Source of the DNA: Hyphomicrobiales bacterium
GTDB lineage: Bacteria > Pseudomonadota > Alphaproteobacteria > Rhizobiales > Rhizobiaceae
Reading direction: 5' to 3'
Assembly: GCA_017305925.1 (NCBI GenBank)
Contig: JAFKJW010000096.1
Coordinates: 1-35,073 of the forward strand
Length of the DNA: 35,073 bases
The notes under the pieces are model-generated. The model was not told the origin of the DNA. It saw only the letters and a list, made by a program, of their open reading frames with translations, and did not search any database. Shown here piece by piece: positions 11,519 to 19,831 of this stretch. Position numbers and translations under genes: made by a program. Each line of letters starts with the position of its first letter. Position 1 is the stretch's first letter.

Positions 11519-12139
11519 TTGCGCGCCGTCCTGTTCGATGTCGATGGCGTGCTGATCCACAGCTTCTTCCACCCGGATCCGGCGCGGCGACGGCGCTGGG
11601 ACCAGCATCTGCACGACGATCTCGGCGTAAGGCGGGAGGCATTGGAGCCGTTTTTCGGCGACGGTTTCGTCGACATCGTGGAGGGCCGCATGTCGATCAT
11701 CGCAGCGCTCGACGAGTTTCTTCCGACGATCGGCTTTCAGGGGTCGTCGCTCGACTTCTTCGACTACTGGCTGACACATGACGTGCACCTCAACCTGCAA
11801 CTGCTCGATGTGGTTCGCCGGCTGAGGGGGACGGGCGCGAGACCCTTCATCGCCACCAATCAGGAGCATATCCGCGCATTCCATTTATGGAGCGCGGTGG
11901 GCCTCAAGCACTATTTTGAGGATATGTTCTACGCATCCCGTTTTGGCGCCGGCAAGCAGCGGCCGGAGTTCTATGAACGCGCCGAAGCGCTTATCGGCCC
12001 GCATGACGAGTCGCCGCTTTTCTTCGACGATTCGGCCAAGGTGGTGGCCACAGCCAGGGCGCACGGATGGGAAGGCGTGCTCTACAGGGATCTGGCCGAT
12101 TGCACCGGACATCCCTGGGTGGCCGCGCGCCTGTCCTGA
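11519..12139 (+). CDS. HAD superfamily hydrolase
   Basis: A 206-residue cytosolic HAD-like phosphatase. Motif I is LFDVDGVL at the N-terminus with nucleophile Asp7 and acid Asp9, motif II is the Thr in FIATNQEH, motif III is the Lys in GAGKQRPEFY, and motif IV is FFDDSAKVV. The cap between them is alpha-helical (C1 type). The substrate is unknown. The start is a TTG three bases after the bolA-like stop. No alternative start fits because a stop lies just upstream and motif I begins at residue 5, so translation is probably coupled to the upstream gene. It converges with the next gene. Confidence 0.85.
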   Translation: MRAVLFDVDGVLIHSFFHPDPARRRRWDQHLHDDLGVRREALEPFFGDGFVDIVEGRMSIIAALDEFLPTIGFQGSSLDFFDYWLTHDVHLNLQLLDVVRRLRGTGARPFIATNQEHIRAFHLWSAVGLKHYFEDMFYASRFGAGKQRPEFYERAEALIGPHDESPLFFDDSAKVVATARAHGWEGVLYRDLADCTGHPWVAARLS

Positions 12140-12177
12140 GCCCGGCAAGATGGGCTGCATAGACGAAACGTGCGTCG

Positions 12178-12963
12178 TCACTCGGCCTTTTTGCGGACCA
12201 TCACCATCGGCCCGGCCGGAAACCTGCCGCCGATCAGATACTTTTTGCCGTCGTGCAGCGCCGAGATCGCGCCGTCGAAGAACAGCGCGTTCGGGCAGGA
12301 AAGCGCGTCGCGGAACAGCCGCGCGAAGCTGCCGAGGCTGACCGGCGCGCGGGAGATCGCGAAGATCGCCGTTCCGGAACTGTCCACGCCGACGCCGTTG
12401 CGGATGTAGCGCGAGGTGCCGTCCGGCTCGAAGCGCGGATGGATTTTTCCGTCGATCACCAGCATCGGGCCGGATTGGGTGGCGGCTTTCAGATCAGGCC
12501 GCGCGGCCGCGAAGGCGCCGGTTTCGCGCACGCCTGCCCGCCCTTGCGCATCGATGAAGAACACGCCGTTCGGCTTCAGGAAGAAATTGCCCTCCCCGTC
12601 CGCCGTGTTGAGCGGCGCCAGTTCCTTGCCGTCCTCGACATAGAGGCCGACCGGCGACATGTCCTCGTGGTACATCCCGCCATTCATCGCGAAGAGGAAA
12701 GGTTCCGCCTCGGCGAGTGCGCCGAGGCTGCCGTAGGGCCGCCCTGCCGCATCGTGCAGACGCAGCGCGATGTCGTATTGTATCGGATCGACCGCGCAGA
12801 CGATGTAGCCGACAGCCTCGAACGCCATGTCGCGGCAGGTTTCCGGCAAGGGCATGGCAGGTTCGCTCATCGGGGCTCGCATCCGGGCAACAACGATCCA
12901 AGCCGCTGCGCCCGCAAGGATGCACAGCGCCGCGATCATCGCCGCTCTTGCCCGGACTGTCAC
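12178..12963 (-). CDS. Phosphodiester glycosidase (NAGPA/DUF2233) domain protein
   Basis: A 261-residue protein with an N-terminal hydrophobic segment (about residues 8-27, a signal anchor or signal peptide) and a NAGPA/DUF2233-type domain. Typical stretches are LFAMNGGMYHEDMSPVGLYV, NFFLKPNGVFFI, ATQSGPMLVIDGKIHP, RNGVGVD and CPNALFFDGAISAL. The family is related to the human enzyme that uncovers mannose-6-phosphate and to bacterial periplasmic proteins of uncertain role. A periplasmic glycan phosphodiesterase activity is inference. The GTG at 12963 gives a good signal sequence. It is inserted between the HAD gene and grxD on the opposite strand. Confidence 0.85.
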   Translation of the reverse strand: MTVRARAAMIAALCILAGAAAWIVVARMRAPMSEPAMPLPETCRDMAFEAVGYIVCAVDPIQYDIALRLHDAAGRPYGSLGALAEAEPFLFAMNGGMYHEDMSPVGLYVEDGKELAPLNTADGEGNFFLKPNGVFFIDAQGRAGVRETGAFAAARPDLKAATQSGPMLVIDGKIHPRFEPDGTSRYIRNGVGVDSSGTAIFAISRAPVSLGSFARLFRDALSCPNALFFDGAISALHDGKKYLIGGRFPAGPMVMVRKKAE

Positions 12964-13072
12964 CCGTCCTTCTTCCTCATTCTGGCAGGAAAGCTGCCGT
13001 ATATTTGCGCCAGTGCCGCTTTCACCTTGTTTCCGCCAGCCTGCGGCGTTATCTGGTGAGGTAGTATTTTCG

Positions 13073-13089
13073 GCCCGCCTCCGGCGGGC
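13073..13089. other. Short GC hairpin in the grxD leader
   Basis: GCCCGCC, TCC, GGCGGGC form a perfect 7-bp inverted repeat with a 3-base loop, 20 bases before the grxD ATG and inside the divergent promoter region shared with the gene at 12178-12963. No T-tract follows on either strand. It may be a leader stem or an incidental GC repeat. Confidence 0.35.
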
Positions 13090-13109
13090 ATGACAGAAGG
13101 CATGCGCTC

Positions 13110-13445
13110 ATGAGCGGCATCAACGACTACATCGACAGCGAAGTGAAGGGCAACGACGTCGTCCTCTTCATGAAGGGCACTCCCGGCTTTCCGCAGTGCG
13201 GCTTCTCCGGCCAGGTCGTCCAGATCCTCGATTACCTCGGCGTCGATTACAAGGGCGTCAATGTCCTGACCTCGGACGAGCTGCGCCAGGGCATCAAGGA
13301 ATATTCCAACTGGCCGACCATCCCGCAGCTTTACGTGAAGGGCGAGTTCGTCGGTGGTTGCGATATCATCCGCGAGATGTTCCAGGCGGGCGAACTGCCG
13401 GGCTTCCTGGCCGAAAAGGGCGTCAGCGCCTCCAGCACGGCATAG
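13110..13445 (+). CDS. grxD: Monothiol glutaredoxin GrxD (CGFS type)
   Basis: A 111-residue Grx4-type protein. VVLFMKGTPGFPQCGFSGQV holds the CGFS active site, followed by the glutathione-binding segments WPTIPQLYVKGEFVGGCDI. These proteins carry a glutathione-ligated [2Fe-2S] cluster and donate it in Fe-S assembly, usually with a BolA partner. In many alphaproteobacteria bolA and grxD are adjacent; here 1.6 kb with two other genes separates them. A 7-bp hairpin at 13073-13089 lies just upstream and a terminator-like hairpin follows the gene. Confidence 0.96.
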   Translation: MSGINDYIDSEVKGNDVVLFMKGTPGFPQCGFSGQVVQILDYLGVDYKGVNVLTSDELRQGIKEYSNWPTIPQLYVKGEFVGGCDIIREMFQAGELPGFLAEKGVSASSTA

Positions 13446-13495
13446 CCGTCACCGAAATCCATCGGGTCCCGCATTCCCGCGGGGCCGCTCAAGCG

Positions 13496-13525
13496 ATGCG
13501 CCGGTTTGCCCGGCGCATTTCGTTT
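13496..13525 (+). terminator. Intrinsic-type terminator after grxD
   Basis: A 9-bp perfect stem ATGCGCCGG / CCGGCGCAT (13496-13518) with a 5-base loop TTTGC is followed by TTCGTTT. It starts about 50 bases after the grxD stop and ends about 22 bases before the MFS start, separating the two transcripts. Confidence 0.6.
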
Positions 13526-13547
13526 CCGGCTTCATACGGGACAGGAC

Positions 13548-14797
13548 ATGGACCAACAGACCGAACCCGCGCTGCATGGTGGCTCATTCGGGATTCCGAA
13601 GCTCGAATTCATCGCCATCGCCGCCGCCATGATGGCGCTGAACGCGCTCGCCATCGACATCATGCTGCCCGGTCTCCAGCAGATCGGCGCCAGCCTCGGC
13701 GTCGAGGACGAGAACCACCGCCAGTTCGTGATCTCCGCCTATTTCGCCGGCCTTGCCTTTGCGCTGCTCGCCTATGGGCCGGCGTCGGACCGATTCGGCC
13801 GACGCGCGCCGATGTTCTTCGGCATCGGGGTCTATGTCATCGCCGCGCTGCTTGCCGGCTTCGCCACCGATTTCACCACGCTGCTCGTCCTGCGCTTCAT
13901 CCAGGGCATCGGCGCGGCCTCGACGCGCGTCATCGCCGTCTCGATGGTGCGCGACCGCTTCGGCGGACGTGCGATGGCCGAGATCATGTCGCTGATCTTC
14001 ATGGTCTTCATGGTGATCCCGGTCGTCGCGCCGAGCATTGGGCAGTTGGTGATGCTGTTCGCCGAGTGGCACTGGATCTTCTACTGCATGGCAGGCATCG
14101 CCTTCGCCATCGGCTGCTGGGCCTTCCTGCGCCTGCCGGAGACGCTGGCGCCGCAGAACCGCCGGCCGATCGATCTCGGTTCCGTGGCGAAGGCTTTCGC
14201 CATCGTGCTGACGAACCGCCTGTCGCTCTTCTACACGCTGGCCTCGACCATCGTCTTCGGGGCGCTGTTCGGATTCATCAATTCCGCGCAGCAGGTCTAT
14301 GTCGGCATCTACGGGCTCGGCGTCTGGTTCCCCGTCATCTTCGCGGTGGTGGCCGGCATGATGGCGGTCTCGTCGTTCCTGAACTCGCGGCTGGTCGGCA
14401 GGTTCGGCATGCGCCGCCTCTCCCACAGCGCGCTGATCGGCTTCATCGTGGTCAGTGCCATCTGGTTCGTCTGGTCTCTGTTCGGCACAGTGCCGGTCGT
14501 GGGTTTCGTGATCCTTTTCGCCGCGGCGATGTTCCAGTTCGGCTGGATCGGCTCGAACTTCAACGCCATCTCGATGGAGCCGCTCGGCCATATCGCCGGC
14601 ACGGCCGCGGCCGTGCAGGGCTCGGCGGCGGGCTGATCGGCGCCTTGATCGGGCAGGCCTTCAACGGCACCACGACGCCGCTCGCCTTCGGCTTCTGCGT
14701 CGTCGGCTTTCTGGCGCTCCTGATGGTGCTGATCGCCGAACGCGGAAAGCTGTTCCAGGTCCTGCACAGCCCGATCCCGCACGTCACCGAGATCTGA
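13548..14797 (+). pseudogene. Bcr/CflA-type MFS transporter, frameshifted near its C-terminus
   Basis: An inner-membrane major facilitator. From ATG 13548 the frame encodes TM1 (FIAIAAAMMALNALAIDIML), the loop 2-3 signature GPASDRFGRRAPM and FIQGIGAASTRVIAVSMVRD, typical of the Bcr/CflA branch of DHA1 exporters. The frame ends at 14636 after AVQGSAAG. The missing last segments continue in the +2 frame as GGGLIGALIGQAFNG, then GFCVVGFLALLMVLIAERG, to a stop at 14797. The shift lies at about 14615-14632. It fits loss of one C, or of about 13 bases given the four or so extra residues usually present there. Restored length of about 416 residues is normal. It is genuine decay or a sequencing error. 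Confidence 0.85.
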
Positions 14798-14798
14798 G

Positions 14799-14818
14799 TC
14801 CCGCTCAGCCGAGCGGGA
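14799..14818. terminator. Hairpin between convergent MFS and MBL genes
   Basis: TCCCGCTC (14799-14806), AGCC, GAGCGGGA (14811-14818) is a perfect 8-bp stem that overlaps the last codons of the minus-strand hydrolase and sits two bases past the MFS stop. Its place between convergent genes suits a bidirectional terminator, but there is no T-tract. Confidence 0.4.
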
Positions 14819-15614
14819 TCTCGATCGTCATGCCGTCATAGGCGGGTTCGACGTTCTCCGGCGTCTCGCGCAGCACCGTCTCGTAGTCGAGCGGCACATG
14901 CATGTGCGTGAGGTACGCCCGGCCGGGCTTCAGGGTGGCGACCCATTCGAGCGCCTCGCCGAGCGAAAAGTGACTTGGGTGCGGCCTGTATTGCAGCGCG
15001 TCGATCACCAGCACGTCGAGATCCCGCAAGAGCGCCGGCGTCGCCTCCGGAAAGGCGCTGACATCCGGACAATAGGCCAGGCTCTCGATGCGGAACCCCA
15101 GCGAGTGGATTTCGCCGTGCACCTGCGGGAGCGGCATCATCGCGATCGCTCCCCCCGCGCCCTCGATCACCACGGGCTTTGCGTGGTCTATGCGGCGCGC
15201 GGTCAGGATCGGCGGGTAGGAACTGCCCGGCGGCGTCTCGAAACAATAGCCGAACGCCTCCCTCAGCCTCGCTTCCGTGAAAGCGTCGGCATGGACATCC
15301 ATGCGGCGCCTCTGGTCGAGGGCAAAGCTGCGAAGATCGTCGATGCCGTGGATATGGTCGGCATGGGGATGCGTGTAGACGACCGCGTCGATATGGCGGA
15401 CATCGGCCATCAGCATCTGGGCGCGGAAGTCGGGGCCGGTGTCGATGACGACGCGCGTGACGCCGTGCTCCGATATTCTTTCGGCCATGGCCGAGCACCG
15501 CATGCGCCGGTTCCGCGGATTGGACGGATCGCAAGCGCCCCAGTCGCCCGTCACCCGCGGCGTGCCGGGCGACGATCCGCAGCCGAGGATCGTGAAGCGC
15601 AGGCGGTCGGTCAC
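14805..15614 (-). CDS. MBL-fold metal-dependent hydrolase (PhnP-like)
   Basis: A 269-residue cytosolic metallo-beta-lactamase-fold protein. The metal-binding motif is YTHPHADHIHGIDDLRSF, preceded by VVIDTGPDFRAQML; later ligands are the His of PLPQVHGEIHSLGF, the Asp of VLVIDALQYRPHPSHF and the His of LTHMHVPLDY. It resembles PhnP-type phosphodiesterases, a frequent neighbour of tatD and metG in Rhizobiales. No phn genes are present, so the substrate is open. Its ATG overlaps the tatD stop by four bases (15611-15614), so the pair is translationally coupled. Confidence 0.9.
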   Translation of the reverse strand: MTDRLRFTILGCGSSPGTPRVTGDWGACDPSNPRNRRMRCSAMAERISEHGVTRVVIDTGPDFRAQMLMADVRHIDAVVYTHPHADHIHGIDDLRSFALDQRRRMDVHADAFTEARLREAFGYCFETPPGSSYPPILTARRIDHAKPVVIEGAGGAIAMMPLPQVHGEIHSLGFRIESLAYCPDVSAFPEATPALLRDLDVLVIDALQYRPHPSHFSLGEALEWVATLKPGRAYLTHMHVPLDYETVLRETPENVEPAYDGMTIEIPLG

Positions 15615-16411
15615 GAACGCGCGCCGGGTTCCGTTGGGCGCGGCATCATGGCGAACAGCCGGAAGAAATTCTCCGTCGTCAGGCGCGCCGCTTCTTCGGA
15701 CGAAACGCCGATCGTTCCGGCGAGCACCCTTGCGGTTTCAGCCACGAAGGCCGGCTCGTTGCGCCTGCCGCGATGCGGGACCGGCGCGAGATAGGGCGCG
15801 TCGGTTTCGACCAGCAGACGGTCCCGCGGCACGGCCGCCGCGATCTCCCTGATATCGGGCGAGTTCCTGAAGGTCAGGATCCCAGAGAAGGACACGTAAC
15901 CGCCAAGCGCTACCCCGACCTCCGCGAGGCGCCGGCCGGAGGAAAAGCAATGGAGGACGAAGGGAAAGGCGCCCTTGCCGCTTTCTTCCTCGAGAATCGC
16001 GATCATGTCCTCGTCGGCGCTGCGCGCATGGATGACCAGCGGCAGCCCGGTTTCCCGCGCCGCCGCGATGTGCGTGCGAAAACCTTGCGCCTGCGTGGCG
16101 CGCGGCGACTTGTCGTAGTGGTAGTCGAGCCCCGCCTCGCCGATCGCCACCACCTTCGGATGCCTGGCCAGCTCGATCAGCCTTTCGGCGGTGACACCGA
16201 GTTCTTCGGCGGCATTGTGCGGATGGGTGCCGACCGAGCAATAGATCTCCTCATGCGCCTCGGCGATCGCCAGCACCTCGTTGAAGCGGGCGACGCGCGT
16301 GGAGATCGTCACCATGCGTGCGACGCCGGCTTCGCGCGCCCGCGCGATCACGGCGTCGCGCTCTTCGGTGAAATCCGGGAAGTCGAGATGGCAATGGCTG
16401 TCGATCAGCAT
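15611..16411 (-). CDS. TatD family metal-dependent DNase (YcfH-like)
   Basis: A 266-residue TIM-barrel hydrolase. Metal ligands appear in DSHCHLDFPDF at the N-terminus, the Glu of AIGEAGLDYHYD, the His of PLVIHARSADED, the His of PFVLHCFSSG and the Asp of LVETDAPYLAPVPHRGRRN. TatD proteins are cytosolic Mg-dependent 3'-5' exonucleases involved in DNA repair; the YcfH subgroup is commonly next to holB and metG. It starts three bases after the metG stop and overlaps the MBL gene. Confidence 0.93.
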   Translation of the reverse strand: MLIDSHCHLDFPDFTEERDAVIARAREAGVARMVTISTRVARFNEVLAIAEAHEEIYCSVGTHPHNAAEELGVTAERLIELARHPKVVAIGEAGLDYHYDKSPRATQAQGFRTHIAAARETGLPLVIHARSADEDMIAILEEESGKGAFPFVLHCFSSGRRLAEVGVALGGYVSFSGILTFRNSPDIREIAAAVPRDRLLVETDAPYLAPVPHRGRRNEPAFVAETARVLAGTIGVSSEEAARLTTENFFRLFAMMPRPTEPGARS

Positions 16412-16414
16412 CGG

Positions 16415-17968
16415 TCAGCCTTCGCCCTCTGCCTTCTCCACATAGCGCGGGAACACCGGCTGCGGCGGCGGCAGGGCATCGCCCGGCACAAGCGCCGCCG
16501 CGTCGGCGACGGCGGCGAAATCGCGCCTGTCCGCCGGCACCGCGAGCAGGTCGAGCAGCTTTGCCGCCGATCCCGGCATGAAGGGCTGGCACAGGATCGC
16601 CACCCGCCGCACCGTCTCGGCCGTGGTCCAAAGCACGGTTTCCATGCGCGCCGGATCGGTCTTCTTCAGCGCCCAGGGCTCCTGCGCGGCGAAATAGCGG
16701 TTGGCATCCGCCACGACGGCGAACACGGCGGCCAGCGCAAGATGGATCTGCTGGTCGGCCATCGCCTTGCGCGCGCTCTCCAGTGCGGCCGCCGCCTGGT
16801 CGAGGATCGCCCGGTCGGCTTCCGCCAGCGTTCCCTTCGCCGGCACCTTGCCGCCGGCATTCTTGGCGATCATCGACAGCGACCGTTGCGCCAGATTGCC
16901 GAGATCGTTGGCGAGGTCGGCGTTGGTGCGGTTGACGATCGCCTCATGGCTGTAATTGCCGTCCTGCCCGAACGGCACCTCGCGCAGCAGGAAATAGCGC
17001 ACCTGGTCGAGCCCGTAGTGCTCGATCAGCGCGAACGGATCGATGACGTTGCCGACCGACTTCGACATCTTCTCGCCGCGGTTGAACACGAAACCGTGAC
17101 CGAAGACGCGTTTCGGCAAGGCGATGCCGGCCGACATCAGGAAGGCCGGCCAGTAGACGGCGTGGAAGCGCACGATGTCCTTGCCGATGACGTGGAGATC
17201 GGCCGGCCAATAGCGCCAGAGCGGTGCCTTTTCATCGGGATAGCCGACTCCGGTGATGTAGTTGGTGAGCGCGTCGACCCAGACATACATGACGTGCTTC
17301 TCGTCGCCGGGGACCGGTATGCCCCAGTCGAAGGTGGTGCGCGACACCGACAGATCCTTCAGACCGGACCGCACGAAGCTCACCACTTCGTTGCGCCGCT
17401 CCTGCGGGCCGATGAAGCCGGGCTCCCGCTCGTAGAGCGCGAGCAGCCTTTCCTGATAGGCCGAGAGGCGGAAGAAATAGCTTTCCTCCTCCACCCACTC
17501 GACCGGCGTGCCCTGCGGCCCGTAGCGGACGCCGTCGGCGCGCAGTTCCGTCTCGTCCTCGCCGTAATAGGCCTCGTCGCGCACGGAGTACCAGCCGGCA
17601 TAACCGCCCTTGTAGATGTCGCCATTGGCCTCCATCGCCTTCCAGATCGCCTGGGAGGAAATGCGGTGACGTTCCTCGGTGGTGCGGATGAAATCATCGT
17701 TCGACGCGTCGAGCGCCGCCGCCATGCGCTTGAATTCCGCGGCATTGCGATCAGCGAGCTCGCGCGGCGTGATGCCTTCCTTGCGGGCCGTCTGGAGCAT
17801 CTTGATGCCGTGCTCGTCGGTGCCGGTCAGGAAGTAGACGTCCTTGCCGTCGTGCCGCTGGAAGCGGGCCAGCGCATCGGTGGCGATCAGCTCGTAGGCG
17901 TGGCCGATATGCGGCCTGCCGTTCGGATAGGAAATGGCCGTGGTGATGTAGAATTTTTCGCGTGACAT
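16415..17968 (-). CDS. metG: Methionyl-tRNA synthetase
   Basis: A 517-residue class I aminoacyl-tRNA synthetase that charges tRNA-Met. HIGH-type motif HIGH at residues 20-23 and KMSKS at 300-304 ([15 protein letters not shown]), with LTGTDEHG after the first motif. The connective-peptide region [15 protein letters not shown] has no zinc-knuckle cysteines, and there is no C-terminal tRNA-binding (Trbp111) domain. This is the short form usual in alphaproteobacteria. It lies between holB (78-base gap) and tatD (3-base gap) in a common rhizobial gene order. Confidence 0.97.
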   Translation of the reverse strand: MSREKFYITTAISYPNGRPHIGHAYELIATDALARFQRHDGKDVYFLTGTDEHGIKMLQTARKEGITPRELADRNAAEFKRMAAALDASNDDFIRTTEERHRISSQAIWKAMEANGDIYKGGYAGWYSVRDEAYYGEDETELRADGVRYGPQGTPVEWVEEESYFFRLSAYQERLLALYEREPGFIGPQERRNEVVSFVRSGLKDLSVSRTTFDWGIPVPGDEKHVMYVWVDALTNYITGVGYPDEKAPLWRYWPADLHVIGKDIVRFHAVYWPAFLMSAGIALPKRVFGHGFVFNRGEKMSKSVGNVIDPFALIEHYGLDQVRYFLLREVPFGQDGNYSHEAIVNRTNADLANDLGNLAQRSLSMIAKNAGGKVPAKGTLAEADRAILDQAAAALESARKAMADQQIHLALAAVFAVVADANRYFAAQEPWALKKTDPARMETVLWTTAETVRRVAILCQPFMPGSAAKLLDLLAVPADRRDFAAVADAAALVPGDALPPPQPVFPRYVEKAEGEG

Positions 17969-18046
17969 GGAACGTCGCTCGGAATGCTTGAAAATTCGGG
18001 GCGGGCATAGCGCATCGGGACGGCGGATGCCATCCCGGCAAGGGCT

Positions 18047-19096
18047 TCACATTCGGAGCGTGTCGTTCAGACGGAAAAGCATGTTGAGCGCGTGTTGCTT
18101 GCGGTCCAGATTGTAGGTCGTCGCCTCGTCTATCGCAAGCCGCGCCTCGCGCCAGGCTTCCGAAAGCGCCGCCGCGCGGGCAAGGTCGCCGTGTCGGGCC
18201 GCGCCCGCCGCCGTCCCGGACAGGAGCGACAGGACGTGCTCGTTGAAGAGTTCGAACGGAACGGCGCGATCGCGCCCGCCGACCGCGTCCGCGAGCTTGT
18301 GCGCCTCCGGCACATTCACCGCCTTCGCCGTCGCGATCCTGTCGACCGCCTCGGCGATCTCCAGGCCGCCATATTGCGTCAGCATGATCGCCCGCCGCAC
18401 GCTGCCGCCGGAGCGTTCGGCAAGGGCGTCGCGCGCCTCGTCTCCGGCGGGAGCCTCGAACCCCGCTCTGCCGAGCGCCTCGAAGAGATCAGCCGCGCCG
18501 AGCGGCGCCAGCCGCACGACCTGGCAGCGCGAGCGGATCGTCGGCAACAGCGCGCCCGGCGAATTGGCGATCAGCATGAAGAGCGTGCGCGCCGGCGGCT
18601 CCTCGAGGTTCTTCAGCAGCGCATTGGCGGCATTGGCGTTCATGTCGTCGGCCGGATCGACGATCACGATGCGGTAGCTGCCGTCATGCGAGGTCAGCGA
18701 CAGGAAGCGGTTGATCCTGCGGATTTCGTCGACCGTCAAGGCGGATCTGAAGCCCTTGCCTTCCTTGTTGAGGGGCCGCGTCAGGTGCAGCACCCCCGGA
18801 TGCGCGCCGCTCGCGACCTGCCGGAACAGCGCGGAGGCTGGGTCCGGCGCGGCAATTTCAGCCGGAGCCGCCGCCGGGTCGCCATGGCGCAAAAGATGGT
18901 TGGCGAGATGGTAGGCGGCCGTCGCCTTGCCGATGCCGCGCGGTCCGACGAAGAGCAGCGCATGCGGCAGCCGCCCTGCCCTGTAAGCGGCCGCAAGGTC
19001 GGAAAGCGCTGCCCGATGTCCGAAAAGCACGGGATTTTCCGCCGGTTCGGGTACATCGTCCAGCGTGTCGTGCTGCTCGGGCGCGAGGCGTTCCAT
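18047..19096 (-). CDS. holB: DNA polymerase III subunit delta'
   Basis: A 349-residue AAA+ clamp-loader subunit. Walker A is VGPRGIGKATAAYHL, Walker B-like is RIVIVDPADDMNANAANALL and the sensor and arginine region follows as LEEPPARTLFMLIANSP then LLPTIRSRCQVVRL. The zinc-knuckle cysteines of E. coli delta' are absent, as is usual in alphaproteobacteria. The start overlaps the tmk stop by one base, so the tmk-holB pair is coupled. Confidence 0.95.
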   Translation of the reverse strand: MERLAPEQHDTLDDVPEPAENPVLFGHRAALSDLAAAYRAGRLPHALLFVGPRGIGKATAAYHLANHLLRHGDPAAAPAEIAAPDPASALFRQVASGAHPGVLHLTRPLNKEGKGFRSALTVDEIRRINRFLSLTSHDGSYRIVIVDPADDMNANAANALLKNLEEPPARTLFMLIANSPGALLPTIRSRCQVVRLAPLGAADLFEALGRAGFEAPAGDEARDALAERSGGSVRRAIMLTQYGGLEIAEAVDRIATAKAVNVPEAHKLADAVGGRDRAVPFELFNEHVLSLLSGTAAGAARHGDLARAAALSEAWREARLAIDEATTYNLDRKQHALNMLFRLNDTLRM

Positions 19097-19767
19097 CAGA
19101 GATCGCCGGAATTGAATGTGCGCGCCACGCGCTCCGCGAGCGCGGCGAACACGGCATCCGTCACCTGGTCCTCCACCGTGTCCGGATCGTGCGCGGCATT
19201 GATCACCATGCAGCGCTCAGGCTCGCGCGCAGCGATCGCCAGGAAGGCGGCGCGCCGCGCCTCCTGCATGTCGAGCGTCTCCTTCTCGAAGCGGTCGGGC
19301 GACGACGCGCCCCGCCGCGCGGCTGCGCGCCGCATGCCGATCTGCGGGTCGAGATCGAAGACGAGCGTCAGGTCCGGCATGAACGGGCCCACCGTCGCGC
19401 GCTCCAGTTCCGCCAGCACTTCGGGGTCCACGTCGCCCGTCGCGCCCTGATAGACGCGCGAGGAATCGACGAAGCGGTCGCACAGCACGATCCCGCCGCG
19501 CTCCAGCGCCGGCCGGATGACCTGTTCGATATGGTCGGCGCGCGCCGCGGCGAAGAGGATCGCCTCCATCGTTGTGCCGAGCGGCTCGACCGCGCCGGAC
19601 AGGATGACGGCGCGCACCGCCTCCGCGCCGGGAGAGCCGCCGGGCTCGCGCGTCACCACCACATCGTAGCGCTTCTCGCGCAGCTTGCGCTCAAGCCGCG
19701 CGATCTGCGTGGACTTGCCGGCGCCCTCGCCGCCTTCGAAGGTTATGAAGAATCCCTTTTCGGCCAT
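19096..19767 (-). CDS. tmk: Thymidylate kinase
   Basis: A 223-residue dTMP kinase that makes dTDP in the dTTP pathway. It shows the P-loop [12 protein letters not shown], the [13 protein letters not shown] loop, [17 protein letters not shown] and the lid segment [16 protein letters not shown] 19767 gives [13 protein letters not shown]; an in-frame GTG at 19788 would add seven residues and neither has a strong ribosome binding site. It follows the carboxypeptidase-like gene by 64 bases and holB follows immediately. Confidence 0.96.
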   Translation of the reverse strand: MAEKGFFITFEGGEGAGKSTQIARLERKLREKRYDVVVTREPGGSPGAEAVRAVILSGAVEPLGTTMEAILFAAARADHIEQVIRPALERGGIVLCDRFVDSSRVYQGATGDVDPEVLAELERATVGPFMPDLTLVFDLDPQIGMRRAAARRGASSPDRFEKETLDMQEARRAAFLAIAAREPERCMVINAAHDPDTVEDQVTDAVFAALAERVARTFNSGDL

Positions 19768-19831
19768 GCAAGGACCGTGTTTAGCCACAGGCGGGCCACG
19801 CGTCCATGCGGCATGGCCCCGGAAAGTGGAA

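Noticed and set aside
15773-17965. A 730-codon plus-strand frame across tatD and metG
   Set aside because: Mirror of the two minus-strand genes; no motif, and it crosses a gene boundary.
16415-17968. MetG lacking zinc-knuckle cysteines and C-terminal domain, as a possible truncation
   Set aside because: This is the regular short bacterial form; HIGH and KMSKS motifs and the anticodon-binding domain are present.
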